Below the pieces are notes generated by a model. That model did not search any database. It was not told the DNA's origin and worked only from the letters and a program-made list of their open reading frames with translations. Made by a program: the position numbers and the translations under genes. DNA of 64,000 nt from Ruminococcus sp. (GTDB lineage: Bacteria > Bacillota > Clostridia > Oscillospirales > Ruminococcaceae), in the NCBI GenBank assembly GCA_017519145.1, contig JAFWTA010000031.1:1-64000 (forward strand), read 5' to 3'. Below, piece after piece: positions 50,937-60,050 of this stretch. Each line of letters opens with the position of its first letter. Position 1 is the stretch's first letter.

Positions 50937-53681
50937 ATGCTAATCAAACGCTTGCTGGCTGCAGCCGCAGCAGCAGCAATGGCATTCACATCCCTCAGAA
51001 TGCCAAGTTTCTTCACTGCCGCTGAAAACGAAGAGGAGGAATACCTCTGCCGCGACTTCAGCGACCTCACAGGCGACCAACACTATATCGACACTTACAA
51101 CACTGCAACCTCGGAACACTTTCAGATCATATGGGGAGATGATGATCAGACAGGCCTCGTAAACGACGACTTCCTTCAGCTCAATCTCGACTCTCTCGAA
51201 AAATACAGAGAACTATTCACCACCGAACTCAGCATGAAAGACTCCTCTCAGTCAATTTTTGAACCCGACGGACAAAAATACAAAACAAACATCTTTCTGA
51301 CGAACACAGGTCTTCCCGACTTTGAGTCAGGCTGGGCTTACACAAGCTATGAGCCCTTCTCGGGATTTGCCTACATCTTCATCGACCCTGCGGCAATGGT
51401 ACAGCTGGACGGCACAAACTGCGGCTCACTCGTGCATGAATACGGCCATGTCCTCACCTACCACCAGAAAGGCTGGAGCGGTCAGGATATCACCGACCCG
51501 TGGTGGGAGACCGTTGCAAACTGGTTCAAGGAGCAGTACTTCAGTACCCTCGAAACTCCTACTACCCACTTCTTCCTGCCCTATCTCAGGAATATGAACC
51601 TGACTATCCCTCACGGCAGGAACAACTACGACTCATGGATATTCCTTCAGTACCTCACCGAAAACCCCGACGGCTTTGAAGGCTTCGGCAAGGACTTCAT
51701 GATGAGAGTACAGAGCGAAGCTCTCCCCGATGAGTACCCCTTCGATACTATCCAGCGCCTCTCGGGCTGCGATATGAAGCAGGTCATCGGCAGCTTCGCA
51801 AAGAGAATGGCTGTCATGGATTTCGAGCACAAGGACCTCTATCAGCAGAGCCTTGATATCGCTCTTACCGATCCATTTGTATGGCAGCTCATCTACACTC
51901 AGCCCCTGCCATCTCCCGATAATCCCGGAAGCTACATTGTTCCTGCGGAGAAGGCTCCCATGCAGACCGGTATGAACGTTATCCCCCTCAACACGGGATG
52001 CGGCTCGGTAACAGTTTCACTCAAGGGTATTTCCGACGCCGAGGGCGCCGACTGGAGAGCCTGTATAGTTGCTGAGGAACCTGACGGAACTATTTATTAC
52101 TCTCCCCTTTTCGGTCAGGAGACCGTTACCATGTACCTCTACGGTAAAGAAAAGGCTCTGTACCTCACAGTTGCCGCAACTCCCGACAGGATAATCCCCA
52201 ACAATGCCTACCTCAAGGCTGAACAGGGCGACGAGTACTCCTATAACGGCGCTGACTACAAACGCCGCTATCCCTATGAGATCACCATTTACGGCACAAC
52301 TCCCATGGAGCGCAGCATCACCGAAGGTGTAGAGGGTCACTCGCACTCCTACGGCGGCGGCTTCGTAGCCGATTCAGCTTATGTCGAGGATACAGTCTAT
52401 GTCGGAAAGGGCGCAATGGTCCTCGGCGACTCACAGGTAACAGGCAACGCGGTCATCACAGGCAATGCCGTTGTCAACAACGCTGTCGTATCCGACAACG
52501 CAAGAATAACAGACGGTGCCTGCGTACACGGTTACTGGTGGGCTCAGCCCACTGTCAGCGGCAATGCCAAGGTAGGCGAAAGAGCCGTGGTAACCGCCGG
52601 AGCTGTTGTTTCGGGTAATGCCCGTATCATGGGAAATGCCTATCTCCTCGACAATTACTCCGCCACGGATGACGCCACCATAAAGGGCACGGCTTACTGC
52701 TACGGCGATGGTGTGGCTTCGGGACAGGCTATACTTGACGGAGAATTCTACAACAGCTGTGACGTTTCACAGGGTGCAGCCTTCGGCTGGCTGGAGACAG
52801 ATGCATACAACTCATCCCTACCCTACACAGACGGACTCTTTGCAGGATATGAGTTCTCCGCAAACAGCAATATATTCGCATACGATACCTACGGTGCCAC
52901 AAACGGCATAATGAGGAACTCTCCCACATGGGAGGAGGAGCGCACCAGTGCAGGCGGAGTCATCACCTTCAACGGCGTGGATCAGTATATTATCTGTGAC
53001 AGAACTCTCGTTGACTACAAGGATATGGAGATATCCACCGCAGTCCTCTGGCGCGGAGGAGATACCGAGCAGAAGATATTCGAGTTCGGCGACAAAGAGC
53101 TCATGAGCCTTACTCCATCGAATTACAGGGGCAAGGCTGAGTTAAAGATCGGCGGAACTCTCATAACTGCCGACTCCGAGCTGCCTTTGGGAGAATGGAG
53201 CGTTATCCGCGTGATAATCAGCGGCAATGTCGCTAAGCTCATGATAAACGGCAAGCTTGCAGGTCAGTCCATGATCTACACTCTCCCCGAGGACACTGTC
53301 GGACGTGAAAGTCACTACTATATCGCAAGAGGCGGTGACGGAGGCTTCTTCAACGGCTCAATGGACTACTTCAGAGTATACTTCAAGGAATCCGAGGAGC
53401 CTGCCTACTACTACACCCAGAATGAGGCAATAGAAGACAATATCCTCTACGGTGATGCAAACTGCGACGGCATAGTGGATACCAAGGACTTCGACCTTAT
53501 AGTAAACGCCATTATCATGCCAACGTCCTATGGCGTAAACGGCACCTCAGACATGAAGATAACCTTCCAGGGCATACGCAATGCCGATGTTTACGACAGG
53601 GGCAACGGTATCACCACCAATGACGCACTGGCAATAAGAAGATATCTCAACGGAACAACAAAGTCTCTCCCCGAGTGCTGA
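50937..53681 (+). CDS. Secreted dockerin protein with DUF6055 metalloprotease-like, beta-helix and LamG domains
   Basis: A 914-residue exported protein. Parts in order: signal peptide (residues 1-28); a DUF6055-like domain with the zinc-protease motif SLVHEYGHVLTYH (HExxH, about residue 165) and a downstream Glu in WWETVANWF; and a beta-sandwich region (about 330-450). Next come a hexapeptide/left-handed beta-helix stretch (VTGNAVITGNAVVNNAVVSD and AVVSGNARIMGNAY, about 495-610), a LamG/concanavalin-like domain (about 640-820) and a C-terminal type I dockerin. The dockerin has two Ca-binding repeats (GDANCDGIVDTKDFDLIVNA; GNGITTNDALAIRRYLNG). It would dock onto a cohesin scaffold outside the cell. 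Confidence 0.9.
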   Translation: MLIKRLLAAAAAAAMAFTSLRMPSFFTAAENEEEEYLCRDFSDLTGDQHYIDTYNTATSEHFQIIWGDDDQTGLVNDDFLQLNLDSLEKYRELFTTELSMKDSSQSIFEPDGQKYKTNIFLTNTGLPDFESGWAYTSYEPFSGFAYIFIDPAAMVQLDGTNCGSLVHEYGHVLTYHQKGWSGQDITDPWWETVANWFKEQYFSTLETPTTHFFLPYLRNMNLTIPHGRNNYDSWIFLQYLTENPDGFEGFGKDFMMRVQSEALPDEYPFDTIQRLSGCDMKQVIGSFAKRMAVMDFEHKDLYQQSLDIALTDPFVWQLIYTQPLPSPDNPGSYIVPAEKAPMQTGMNVIPLNTGCGSVTVSLKGISDAEGADWRACIVAEEPDGTIYYSPLFGQETVTMYLYGKEKALYLTVAATPDRIIPNNAYLKAEQGDEYSYNGADYKRRYPYEITIYGTTPMERSITEGVEGHSHSYGGGFVADSAYVEDTVYVGKGAMVLGDSQVTGNAVITGNAVVNNAVVSDNARITDGACVHGYWWAQPTVSGNAKVGERAVVTAGAVVSGNARIMGNAYLLDNYSATDDATIKGTAYCYGDGVASGQAILDGEFYNSCDVSQGAAFGWLETDAYNSSLPYTDGLFAGYEFSANSNIFAYDTYGATNGIMRNSPTWEEERTSAGGVITFNGVDQYIICDRTLVDYKDMEISTAVLWRGGDTEQKIFEFGDKELMSLTPSNYRGKAELKIGGTLITADSELPLGEWSVIRVIISGNVAKLMINGKLAGQSMIYTLPEDTVGRESHYYIARGGDGGFFNGSMDYFRVYFKESEEPAYYYTQNEAIEDNILYGDANCDGIVDTKDFDLIVNAIIMPTSYGVNGTSDMKITFQGIRNADVYDRGNGITTNDALAIRRYLNGTTKSLPEC

Positions 53682-53689
53682 TACAAAAA

Positions 53690-53722
53690 CAAGGCTGCAA
53701 GGAATTTCCCTTGCAGCCTTTC
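53690..53722. terminator. Shared terminator between dockerin gene and histidine kinase gene
   Basis: AAGGCTGCAAGG and CCTTGCAGCCTT form a perfect stem followed by TCTTTA; it serves the two converging genes. Confidence 0.88.
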
Positions 53723-53723
53723 T

Positions 53724-55463
53724 TTATCTGAATATTATCTCTGCCGTGAACCTCTTGTCCCTGCAGCTCACTTTTAGTCTGAAGCCGTTGCGCTCCGCAG
53801 CCGCGGAAGCTATGGCAAGTCCGAGACCGCTGCTGCTCTTGTCGCTGCGAGCCTTGTCCCCCTTGACAAAGGGCATGGTGAGGTCTTTCGTGTCCACGTC
53901 CTCCGCTACATCGTTCACTACCGTCAGCCGCTTTTTGTCGGCTGTTATTTTTATTGTGCCGTCGTCACGGGTGTACTTCACCGCGTTGGAGATAAGGTTC
54001 TCCGCTGCGGAGGTGAGAGTGTCCTCGTCGGCAGCTGCCTCGCCGCCGCCCGTTACGGTAAGCTCTATACCACGCTCCTCCAGAGCCGCTTTGTATTTAT
54101 CTGCCAGCTTCTCCGCAAGAGCCTTTATATCGACTTTCACTTTGTTCAGTTCCTTCGTCTGCTCGGTCTCGCTGAGACGGAGTGTCTTGGCGATGATACT
54201 GTCCGTATACGCCACGTTGTCCATAATGGAGGCAAGGTAGCGGAGCTCCTTCTCGCCGCCGCCCTCTTTGCGCATCTCAATGAGGTTCTCGGCATAGCCG
54301 CCTATGACCGCAAGAGGAGTTTTCAGGTCGTGGGCGAGATTGTTGGTCAGCGCGCGCTGGTAGTCCTCAAAGGCGTACTGAGCCTTGTTCTTCACGTTTT
54401 TGCGCCAGCATATGAGGAAGGCTATGAGGGTCAGCAACAGGAAAAAGCATATCACGAAGCCAAAGTACATTTTCAGTACGGGCTTTGTCCAGACATCTAC
54501 TTTAAAATCGGTGAAAAGGGTGCATCTTTCGCCGTCGAACAGAACATCTGTATGGTTTATGGATTCATTTATCACAAGGTCGTAATCGCTTACATAGTTA
54601 TAGCCCGCGCCTTCGGGCATGAAGTGCTCTGCAACAGCTTTATCCACCTTTTCCTTCTCAACGCCCCAGATGTTCTCAAATGTACACATCGGGTAAACGT
54701 ATTTATCGGAATTCTCACTCTTGTCAGCAGCAAATTCCACGAACTCATAGCCGTCAAGGTCAAGAGCTCCCACATCTATCGTAATATCCTCTGTACCTAT
54801 GACGTTGAATTCCACAATACTTCCGTCAAATGCCTCATCCCATTCTTCTGTCCTTATCCTGACGCTGCAGGGTATCATCTTGTGCCTCTCCAGATCTACA
54901 TAAGCGCTTGTTATATCATAGCTGTAATCGTATCTGTCAGAATAGCGCTTCTCCAGCTTATCATTGACAAGCTGTGTAAAATCTGGGATATTTACCTCAT
55001 TCGGGTCACAGGACAGCCATTTGTTATGGGAAGGGTCATCATCTGTCTTGTAAACACAGAACATTTTTACCGCATTTGAGCATATAACATTTCCCTCAGA
55101 GTCGATAACAGCACTGACTGCCAGACCATCTTTATCGCTCAACGAGGAATTATGCGGTATAAAAGGCAGTGTCAGCTCGGGATAAAGGGTATCATAGTTA
55201 GTTCCGAGAGCCATCTGCATGGACACAGCATTCCGAATATTCCCGAATTTTCCCGCTTTATCACCGAACTGCGCCGACTGCGCAAGCTTTGCAATAAGAG
55301 CATTCTGCTGCTTCTGTGCCTGCTCACAGGAAAGAAAGGGTATGAAATAATTGAGCAGTGCCGCAAACATCAGCGTCAATATCACAGGCAGTATCATCGC
55401 CTTTGCGAACATTTTCCAGAAGGTAGTCCGCTTTGGTTTATGTCTGAATAGCTTGTTTTTCAT
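53724..55463 (-). CDS. Sensor histidine kinase
   Basis: A 579-residue membrane sensor. A cytoplasmic basic N-terminus precedes TM1 (about residues 17-42). A large extracytoplasmic domain of about 280 residues follows, then TM2 (about 328-350). The HisKA dimerisation domain has the phospho-acceptor His in TNNLAHDLKTPLAVIGGY. The HATPase domain has the N box ENLISNAVKYTRDD and G box SSSGLGLAIASAAAERNG. ATG at 55463 is preferred since GGAG lies 8 nt upstream; the GTG at 55472 overlaps that site. It follows the response regulator by 5 nt. The stimulus is unknown. Confidence 0.92.
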   Translation of the reverse strand: MKNKLFRHKPKRTTFWKMFAKAMILPVILTLMFAALLNYFIPFLSCEQAQKQQNALIAKLAQSAQFGDKAGKFGNIRNAVSMQMALGTNYDTLYPELTLPFIPHNSSLSDKDGLAVSAVIDSEGNVICSNAVKMFCVYKTDDDPSHNKWLSCDPNEVNIPDFTQLVNDKLEKRYSDRYDYSYDITSAYVDLERHKMIPCSVRIRTEEWDEAFDGSIVEFNVIGTEDITIDVGALDLDGYEFVEFAADKSENSDKYVYPMCTFENIWGVEKEKVDKAVAEHFMPEGAGYNYVSDYDLVINESINHTDVLFDGERCTLFTDFKVDVWTKPVLKMYFGFVICFFLLLTLIAFLICWRKNVKNKAQYAFEDYQRALTNNLAHDLKTPLAVIGGYAENLIEMRKEGGGEKELRYLASIMDNVAYTDSIIAKTLRLSETEQTKELNKVKVDIKALAEKLADKYKAALEERGIELTVTGGGEAAADEDTLTSAAENLISNAVKYTRDDGTIKITADKKRLTVVNDVAEDVDTKDLTMPFVKGDKARSDKSSSGLGLAIASAAAERNGFRLKVSCRDKRFTAEIIFR

Positions 55464-55468
55464 TTTGC

Positions 55469-56143
55469 TCACTCCTTTGTCAGCTTATACCCCCGTCCTA
55501 CAAGTGTCTTTATCTGGCTGCCTGCGCTGCCGAGGGCTTTTCTCAGCTTTTTTATATGATTGTCCACCACTCTGTCGCTGCCGAAATAATCATAACCCCA
55601 GACCCTGTCCAGCAGGGTATCGCGGCTCACCGCCCAGTTCTCATGCTCCAGCAGATAGCGGAGTATGGCGAATTCCTTGGGCGGCAGCTCCACCTCATTT
55701 CCGCAGGCAAAGCAGCGGAGTGTCCTTGTGTCAAGACTGATACCGCCGCAGGTCAGCAGCTTTTTCTCCTCCGCGCCCCCTGCCCTGCGCACCAGTGCCT
55801 CACACTTGCTGTACAGCACCGACAGCAGGAAGGGCTTGACGATATAGTCGTCGCAGCCAAGGTCGTAGCCGCTGAGGATGTCCTCCTCCCTGCCCCTCGC
55901 TGTGATGAATATGATGGGGATATCGCTCCTCATGCGGAGCTGTCTGCACAGGGTAAAGCCGTCCGTATCGGGCAGCATTATATCCAGCAGCACCAGCTGA
56001 AAGTCAGCGGTGCCGCCGCGGATAAGGTCAAAGGCTTCACCGCCGTCATTGATCGAGGTCACCGCAGTTCCCTTTGTCTCAAAATAATTGCGTATCATCT
56101 CGCATATCTCGGTATCGTCTTCTATAAGCAGTATTTTTTCCAT
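55469..56143 (-). CDS. OmpR/PhoB-family response regulator
   Basis: A 224-residue regulator with receiver domain (KILLIEDDTEICEMI; phosphorylated Asp54 in VLLDIMLPDTDGF; conserved Lys in VKPFLLS) and a C-terminal winged helix (LPPKEFAILRYLLEHENWAV, RVWGYDYFGSDRVVDNHIKK). ATG at 56143 follows AAGGAGCGCGC. It forms a two-component operon with the histidine kinase downstream. The target genes cannot be told from here. Confidence 0.94.
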   Translation of the reverse strand: MEKILLIEDDTEICEMIRNYFETKGTAVTSINDGGEAFDLIRGGTADFQLVLLDIMLPDTDGFTLCRQLRMRSDIPIIFITARGREEDILSGYDLGCDDYIVKPFLLSVLYSKCEALVRRAGGAEEKKLLTCGGISLDTRTLRCFACGNEVELPPKEFAILRYLLEHENWAVSRDTLLDRVWGYDYFGSDRVVDNHIKKLRKALGSAGSQIKTLVGRGYKLTKE

Positions 56144-56338
56144 AAGATGCGCGCTCCTTACTTCTATCTGTATTATAAAGCCGTGATGTGTCCTTTTTAT
56201 ATCCTTTTCCGGTCTTTTCCGTGACCTTTTCACATACATTATAAATGTTACTGACCATATTGTCAAATCGGGCGGCAGCTTTCGCATGATAAAGAGCAAT
56301 AAACGACTAAAAAGCTGTCGTTATCGGCAATTTTTGTC

Positions 56339-56367
56339 TTGTAATCGGCATGGGATTATTATATAAT
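56339..56367 (+). promoter_or_regulatory. Promoter of a putative structured RNA
   Basis: TTGTAA (56339-56344) and TATAAT (56362-56367) are spaced by 17 nt on the + strand with no ORF downstream. Confidence 0.6.
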
Positions 56368-56373
56368 AAAGTC

Positions 56374-56590
56374 AGAAAGCAATGAGGCTGACTGGTTTTC
56401 CATGAATGTTACAGGACATTTTTCACTCCTCAGACAGCCGAAGCGGCGCATATACGGAGCCGCTCAGCACACAGGCTCCGCAGTTACGACCGCAGTTATG
56501 CACTGCTTTCTTATTAAAACTCGCTTGACCCCCACCTCTCTGAATAATAGATAAGAAAGGCCCCCTTATGACCGAGGGGTCTTTCTTATT
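56374..56590 (+). ncRNA. Putative structured noncoding RNA
   Basis: From the promoter a transcript of about 215 nt would end at the hairpin at 56552-56588 (AAGAAAG..CCCC / GGGG..CTTTCTT). Its ends near 56376 and 56514 close with AGAAAGCA / TGCTTTCT. Inside are GGCTG/CAGCC, GCGGC/GCCGC hairpins and a repeated GCAGTTA. No convincing coding frame is present. The closed-rod layout loosely recalls 6S RNA, but I cannot assign a family by eye. Confidence 0.5.
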
Positions 56591-56629
56591 TCAGCTTTTT
56601 TCGTTGGTCGGACTGTTATGATAAATCAG

Positions 56630-56785
56630 AATTTAGCGCGTATGCGCTAAGTTGATAGTTGAAAGTTGAGAGTTGAGAGTTAATGTGTTCGCTTCGCTCA
56701 CAATATTTAAATATTGTCGCCGCAGGCGACTCCACAACTTTCAACTCTAAACTCTCAACTCTAAACTCAAATCAAAATTTAGCTT
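56630..56785. repeat. Mosaic palindromic intergenic repeat, copy 3
   Basis: AGTTGAAAGTTGAGAGTTGA (about 56657-56677) and inverted CTTTCAACTCTAAACTCTC (56738-56757) enclose AATGTGTTCGCTTCGCTCAC and GTCGCCGCAGGCGAC. TTTAGC palindromes flank the unit on both sides. The inner modules are shared, in reverse order, with copy 1. Confidence 0.75.
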
Positions 56786-56834
56786 TGTAACACACAGTGA
56801 CAAAACTAAACTGACTAAGCACTAATAACTAAAA

Positions 56835-56858
56835 ACCCCGAAGCATAAGCTTCGGGGG
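56835..56858. terminator. Terminator of the sufCB operon
   Basis: ACCCCGAAGC and GCTTCGGGG(G) form a strong stem with T runs on both sides, directly after the sufB-like stop. Confidence 0.88.
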
Positions 56859-56864
56859 TTTTTA

Positions 56865-57791
56865 TCATTTAAGAAATCCGTTGATTATCTGTTCCTCGGC
56901 TTCCGCTTCGGTAAGACCCAGTGTCATGAGCTTTATGAGCTGCTCGCCTGCTATCTTGCCGATGGCTGCCTCGTGAACCAATGCTGCGTCGATGTTGTTT
57001 GCCTCCAGTGAAGGCACCGCAAGGATACGTCCGTTGTCCATGATTATGGAGTCGCACTCCGTATGACCGCTGCACGCTGCGCTTCCCACAACGCAGAGGT
57101 CAAGCTTCTGATAGGAATCGTCACGGGCTACCGAACGGGAAACTACATCCGCGCTGGAGCCGTCGCCGTTGAGGTCAACCTTATAAATACTGTATGCCTG
57201 CTGCTGACCGTGAGTCATGAGCCTTTCATGCACCACCAGCTTCGCGTCAGCCTTCAGGTCGGCGATAGTGGTTCTCTTTGTGGAGTCAACGCCCTTTATC
57301 TGCACCATTTCCATCTCCATGACGCTGCCCTCGTCCATGTGGACCTCGGTGACAGGGTTGAGGATACGCTTGCCGCTTCCGTCGCCTGAACCGTAGTGCT
57401 TCTCAACATAGCGTACTCTGGAGTTCTTTCCGATATAGAAGCGGTGGATACCGTCGTGCTCGGAGTCCTGAGCGCCGCAGTTGTCGATACCGCATCCTGC
57501 AACGATGAGCACATCGCAGTCCTCACCGATGTAGAAGTCGTTGTAAACATCCTCCTTGAGACCGCTCTGACTGAGAACAACAGGAATATGCACACTCTCG
57601 TTCTTGGTGCCTGCCTTTATGCGTATATCTATGCCGCTGACATCGGTCTTGGACTGTATGTCGATATTTGCGGTAGTATTTCTGCTTATTGACTCGCCGT
57701 TTGCGCGGAGATTATAAGCTCCCTCGGGTATATTGTGGAGATCGGCGACCTCCTTGAAAAGTCTTTTCTGAACTGCGTCCATCTCAACCAT
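56865..57791 (-). CDS. sufB: SufB/SufD-family Fe-S scaffold (minimal SmsB type)
   Basis: A 308-residue scaffold of the SufB/SufD family on which Fe-S clusters are built. The conserved C-terminal region includes MDNGRILAVPSLEANNIDAA, LVHEAAIGKIAGEQLIKLMT and GLTEAEAEEQIINGF. It is much shorter than classical SufB (about 465 residues) and occurs with only sufC, matching the minimal two-gene SMS-type system described for anaerobes. Cys residues that could ligate the cluster are in VAGCGIDNCGAQ and VVGSAACSGHTECD. GGAGGCGGC precedes the ATG; sufC ends 12 nt upstream. Confidence 0.9.
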   Translation of the reverse strand: MVEMDAVQKRLFKEVADLHNIPEGAYNLRANGESISRNTTANIDIQSKTDVSGIDIRIKAGTKNESVHIPVVLSQSGLKEDVYNDFYIGEDCDVLIVAGCGIDNCGAQDSEHDGIHRFYIGKNSRVRYVEKHYGSGDGSGKRILNPVTEVHMDEGSVMEMEMVQIKGVDSTKRTTIADLKADAKLVVHERLMTHGQQQAYSIYKVDLNGDGSSADVVSRSVARDDSYQKLDLCVVGSAACSGHTECDSIIMDNGRILAVPSLEANNIDAALVHEAAIGKIAGEQLIKLMTLGLTEAEAEEQIINGFLK

Positions 57792-57803
57792 AATGCCGCC
57801 TCC

Positions 57804-58532
57804 TTACGCCATTTTATGGCAGATATTAACTGCGCTTTCCGTGCCTGTGATCTCGGGGAGTATCTCGTCCCTGCTTCCCTGCTTGGCGATCCTTCCGTCG
57901 GCTATGACGACGATCTCGTCGGCGATATTGAGGATACGCTCCTGATGGGAGATGACCACGATGGATCTGCCCTTGCACTCGCTGCGCATTTTCTCGAATA
58001 TACGGATAAGGTTGTTGAAGCTCCACAGGTCTATACCTGCCTCGGGCTCGTCAAAAAGTGCCAGCTTCACGTTCCTTGCCAGTACGGTAGCTATCTCGAT
58101 TCGCTTCAGCTCTCCGCCCGAGAGTGATGCGTTTATCTCGCGGTCGATATAGTCCTTTGCACAAAGTCCCACTTCAGAGAGGTATTCGCAGGCTTCCGAT
58201 ACGGACAGGTTCTTTCCTGCGGCTATCCTGAGAAGGTCCACAACAGTCATGCCCTTGAAGCGGACAGGCTGCTGGAAAGCGAAACCGATACCCATTTTAG
58301 CGCGCTCGGTAATGCTCTTGCCGGTGATATCCTCGCCGTCAAGAATAAAGCTGCCTGCGGTATTTTTCTCGATACCTGCAATGAGCTTGGCAAGAGTGGA
58401 CTTACCACCGCCGTTGGGTCCTGTGATGACCACGAATTTATCGTCCTCAACAGTGAGACTGATATCGCGGATTATCTCGACATTTTTTCCGTCGCTCTCC
58501 GCGCTGAAAGATATATTTTTTAATTCAAGCAT
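57804..58532 (-). CDS. sufC: Fe-S assembly ATPase SufC
   Basis: A 242-residue ABC-type ATPase that drives the scaffold in Fe-S cluster assembly. Walker A is TGPNGGGKST (residues 37-46), the Q loop is GFAFQQPVRFKG (typical of SufC), the signature is NASLSGGELKRIEI, Walker B is KLALFDEPEAGIDL and the switch His is in VVISHQERI. It is first in a two-gene operon with the sufB-like gene. Its promoter is at 58588-58616. Confidence 0.96.
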   Translation of the reverse strand: MLELKNISFSAESDGKNVEIIRDISLTVEDDKFVVITGPNGGGKSTLAKLIAGIEKNTAGSFILDGEDITGKSITERAKMGIGFAFQQPVRFKGMTVVDLLRIAAGKNLSVSEACEYLSEVGLCAKDYIDREINASLSGGELKRIEIATVLARNVKLALFDEPEAGIDLWSFNNLIRIFEKMRSECKGRSIVVISHQERILNIADEIVVIADGRIAKQGSRDEILPEITGTESAVNICHKMA

Positions 58533-58587
58533 TATTGATCCCCCTTCATGTGATCTTTAGCTGTCTTACATTGTTATTACATTATCA

Positions 58588-58616
58588 ATTATAACACGTT
58601 GTCCTTATAAAATCAA
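58588..58616 (-). promoter_or_regulatory. Promoter of the sufCB operon
   Basis: On the minus strand TTGATT (58611-58616) and TATAAT (58588-58593) are spaced by 17 nt. Confidence 0.75.
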
Positions 58617-58723
58617 CCTATAGCATCGTTTGTTGCATACAAGAAACTTATATAGTGCCCGCAAGAGCCTGTAAATAGCCAAATAAAAGTTATCATGTGC
58701 TAACCGCACTTCATAACACAAAC

Positions 58724-58749
58724 AAAAAATGAGCGGCATTGCCGCTCAT
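58724..58749 (-). terminator. Terminator of the degV gene
   Basis: ATGAGCGGC (58729-58737) and GCCGCTCAT (58741-58749) form a stem; on the minus strand TTTTTTG follows. Confidence 0.85.
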
Positions 58750-58767
58750 CATTATTTTTATTCATGC

Positions 58768-59649
58768 TTACTTACAGACAAGGGGTCTCTCGGTGATGCC
58801 CACCGCAACACCCTGAGTGTTTGTGCCGATATGGCTGGCAATTGAACAGGCAAGGGGGCGATATGTCACCTTATACCCGGGGAACTCGTTCTGCACCTTC
58901 TCCACCCACTGTCTTGCAGTTTCGGGAGACTCCATAGTTCCTGCCGCACCAATGCTGAGGTGCTCCTTGGCGATACCTGCGTACTTGCCGCTGAGGTCCT
59001 TATGAACAGCCTCGAACATCTTCTGCTCAGCCGCCGCCATGCCTCTTGCCTTGGCATAGGCGTCAAGCTTGCCGCCCTGTATCTTCAGGATGGGCTTGAG
59101 ATTGAGCACTGTTGCGATAGCCGCACCCGCAGAGGTTATACGACCTGTTTTGGTTATGCGTTTGAGGCTGTGTAGTGTGATATATATATCGTTATCATAT
59201 GCGCTCTTTTCAAGCGAAGCCCTTATCTCCCCGGCATTTTTGCCGCTTTCAGCCATGAACTTCGCATCGTAAACGGAGTCAAGCAGAGTTATGGAGATAC
59301 GGTGGTTGTCGATAACGACCACCTTGCCGTCATAGTCCGCCGCAAGAGCCTTTGCAGTATTGCATGAGCCGCTGAGACCGCTTGACATGGGGATATACAC
59401 CAGCTCATCATAGCCGTCTGCGAATATTTTCTCCCACATCTCCGTCAGTGCCCCGGGTGAGGGCTGTGACGAAACGATGTCCTTGTTCTCGTTGAGCGCC
59501 TTATAAATATCATCATTGGTGAGGGTCAGCTCCTCCATGTAGTCCTTTCCGTCAATAACTACAGGCATTGGCAGCACATAAATACCGTTGCTGCTTCCTT
59601 CCGTCAGTGTAATACCGCTGTTGGTATCGGTCATTACCGCAGTTTTCAT
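58768..59649 (-). CDS. DegV family fatty-acid-binding protein
   Basis: A 293-residue DegV protein (FakB-like) that binds a fatty acid and may present it to a fatty acid kinase. Motifs are VMTDTNSGITL at the N-terminus, VSSQPSPGALTEMW, YIPMSSGLSGSCNTAKAL (fatty acid carboxylate site) and VIDNHRISI (the family often has VIDSxxxS). The C-terminal half binds the acyl tail and includes ITSAGAAIATVLNLKPILKI. ATG at 59649 has GAGGAA upstream. No fakA gene is in the window. Confidence 0.92.
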   Translation of the reverse strand: MKTAVMTDTNSGITLTEGSSNGIYVLPMPVVIDGKDYMEELTLTNDDIYKALNENKDIVSSQPSPGALTEMWEKIFADGYDELVYIPMSSGLSGSCNTAKALAADYDGKVVVIDNHRISITLLDSVYDAKFMAESGKNAGEIRASLEKSAYDNDIYITLHSLKRITKTGRITSAGAAIATVLNLKPILKIQGGKLDAYAKARGMAAAEQKMFEAVHKDLSGKYAGIAKEHLSIGAAGTMESPETARQWVEKVQNEFPGYKVTYRPLACSIASHIGTNTQGVAVGITERPLVCK

Positions 59650-60050
59650 TAATATTCCTCGTTTCAAATCAGCTTTCCGACTGCTCCCCCCAAAGGAGCA
59701 TTTCTCCCAAATGTGATTATACCATTATACAGTTTTTTTGTCAATAGACAGTCGCGAACTTACCCTGACCGATATAAAACGGATATACATAAGAAGTTTT
59801 GCCCCCGAACGTTTCAAAGCGCTCAGGGGCAGTGTGTTTATTCTGATGTTGAGATAAATCGGAATTTAACACCTACGGTGTTAAATTCCGATTGAGTAGC
59901 GAGTAGTAAGTAGAGAGTAGTATTATTCAGTGTATCGGCTTCTACTCACTACTTTCTACTTACTACTTACTCAAATCAAAATTTAGCTTCGCTAAATTTT
60001 GATTTGGTTCATTATAGTCCCGGTGATTTTTTCGGTTCATGATGCTTTTT
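59650..60050. repeat. Intergenic region with three palindromes, mosaic repeat copy 4
   Basis: No gene is seen. Palindromes are GCCCC(C/T)GA-CGTTT-type (59802-59832), AATCGGAATTTAACACC / GGTGTTAAATTCCGATT (about 59858-59894), a long GAGTAGTAAGTAGAGAGTAG / CTACTTACTACTTACTC pair (59897-59972), and AAATCAAAATTTAGC / GCTAAATTTTGATTT (59973-60006). The last module also occurs at 56767-56784. Confidence 0.7.

Noticed and set aside
55556-56224. 222-codon plus-strand ORF opposite the response regulator
   Set aside because: Antisense to a clear OmpR-family gene.
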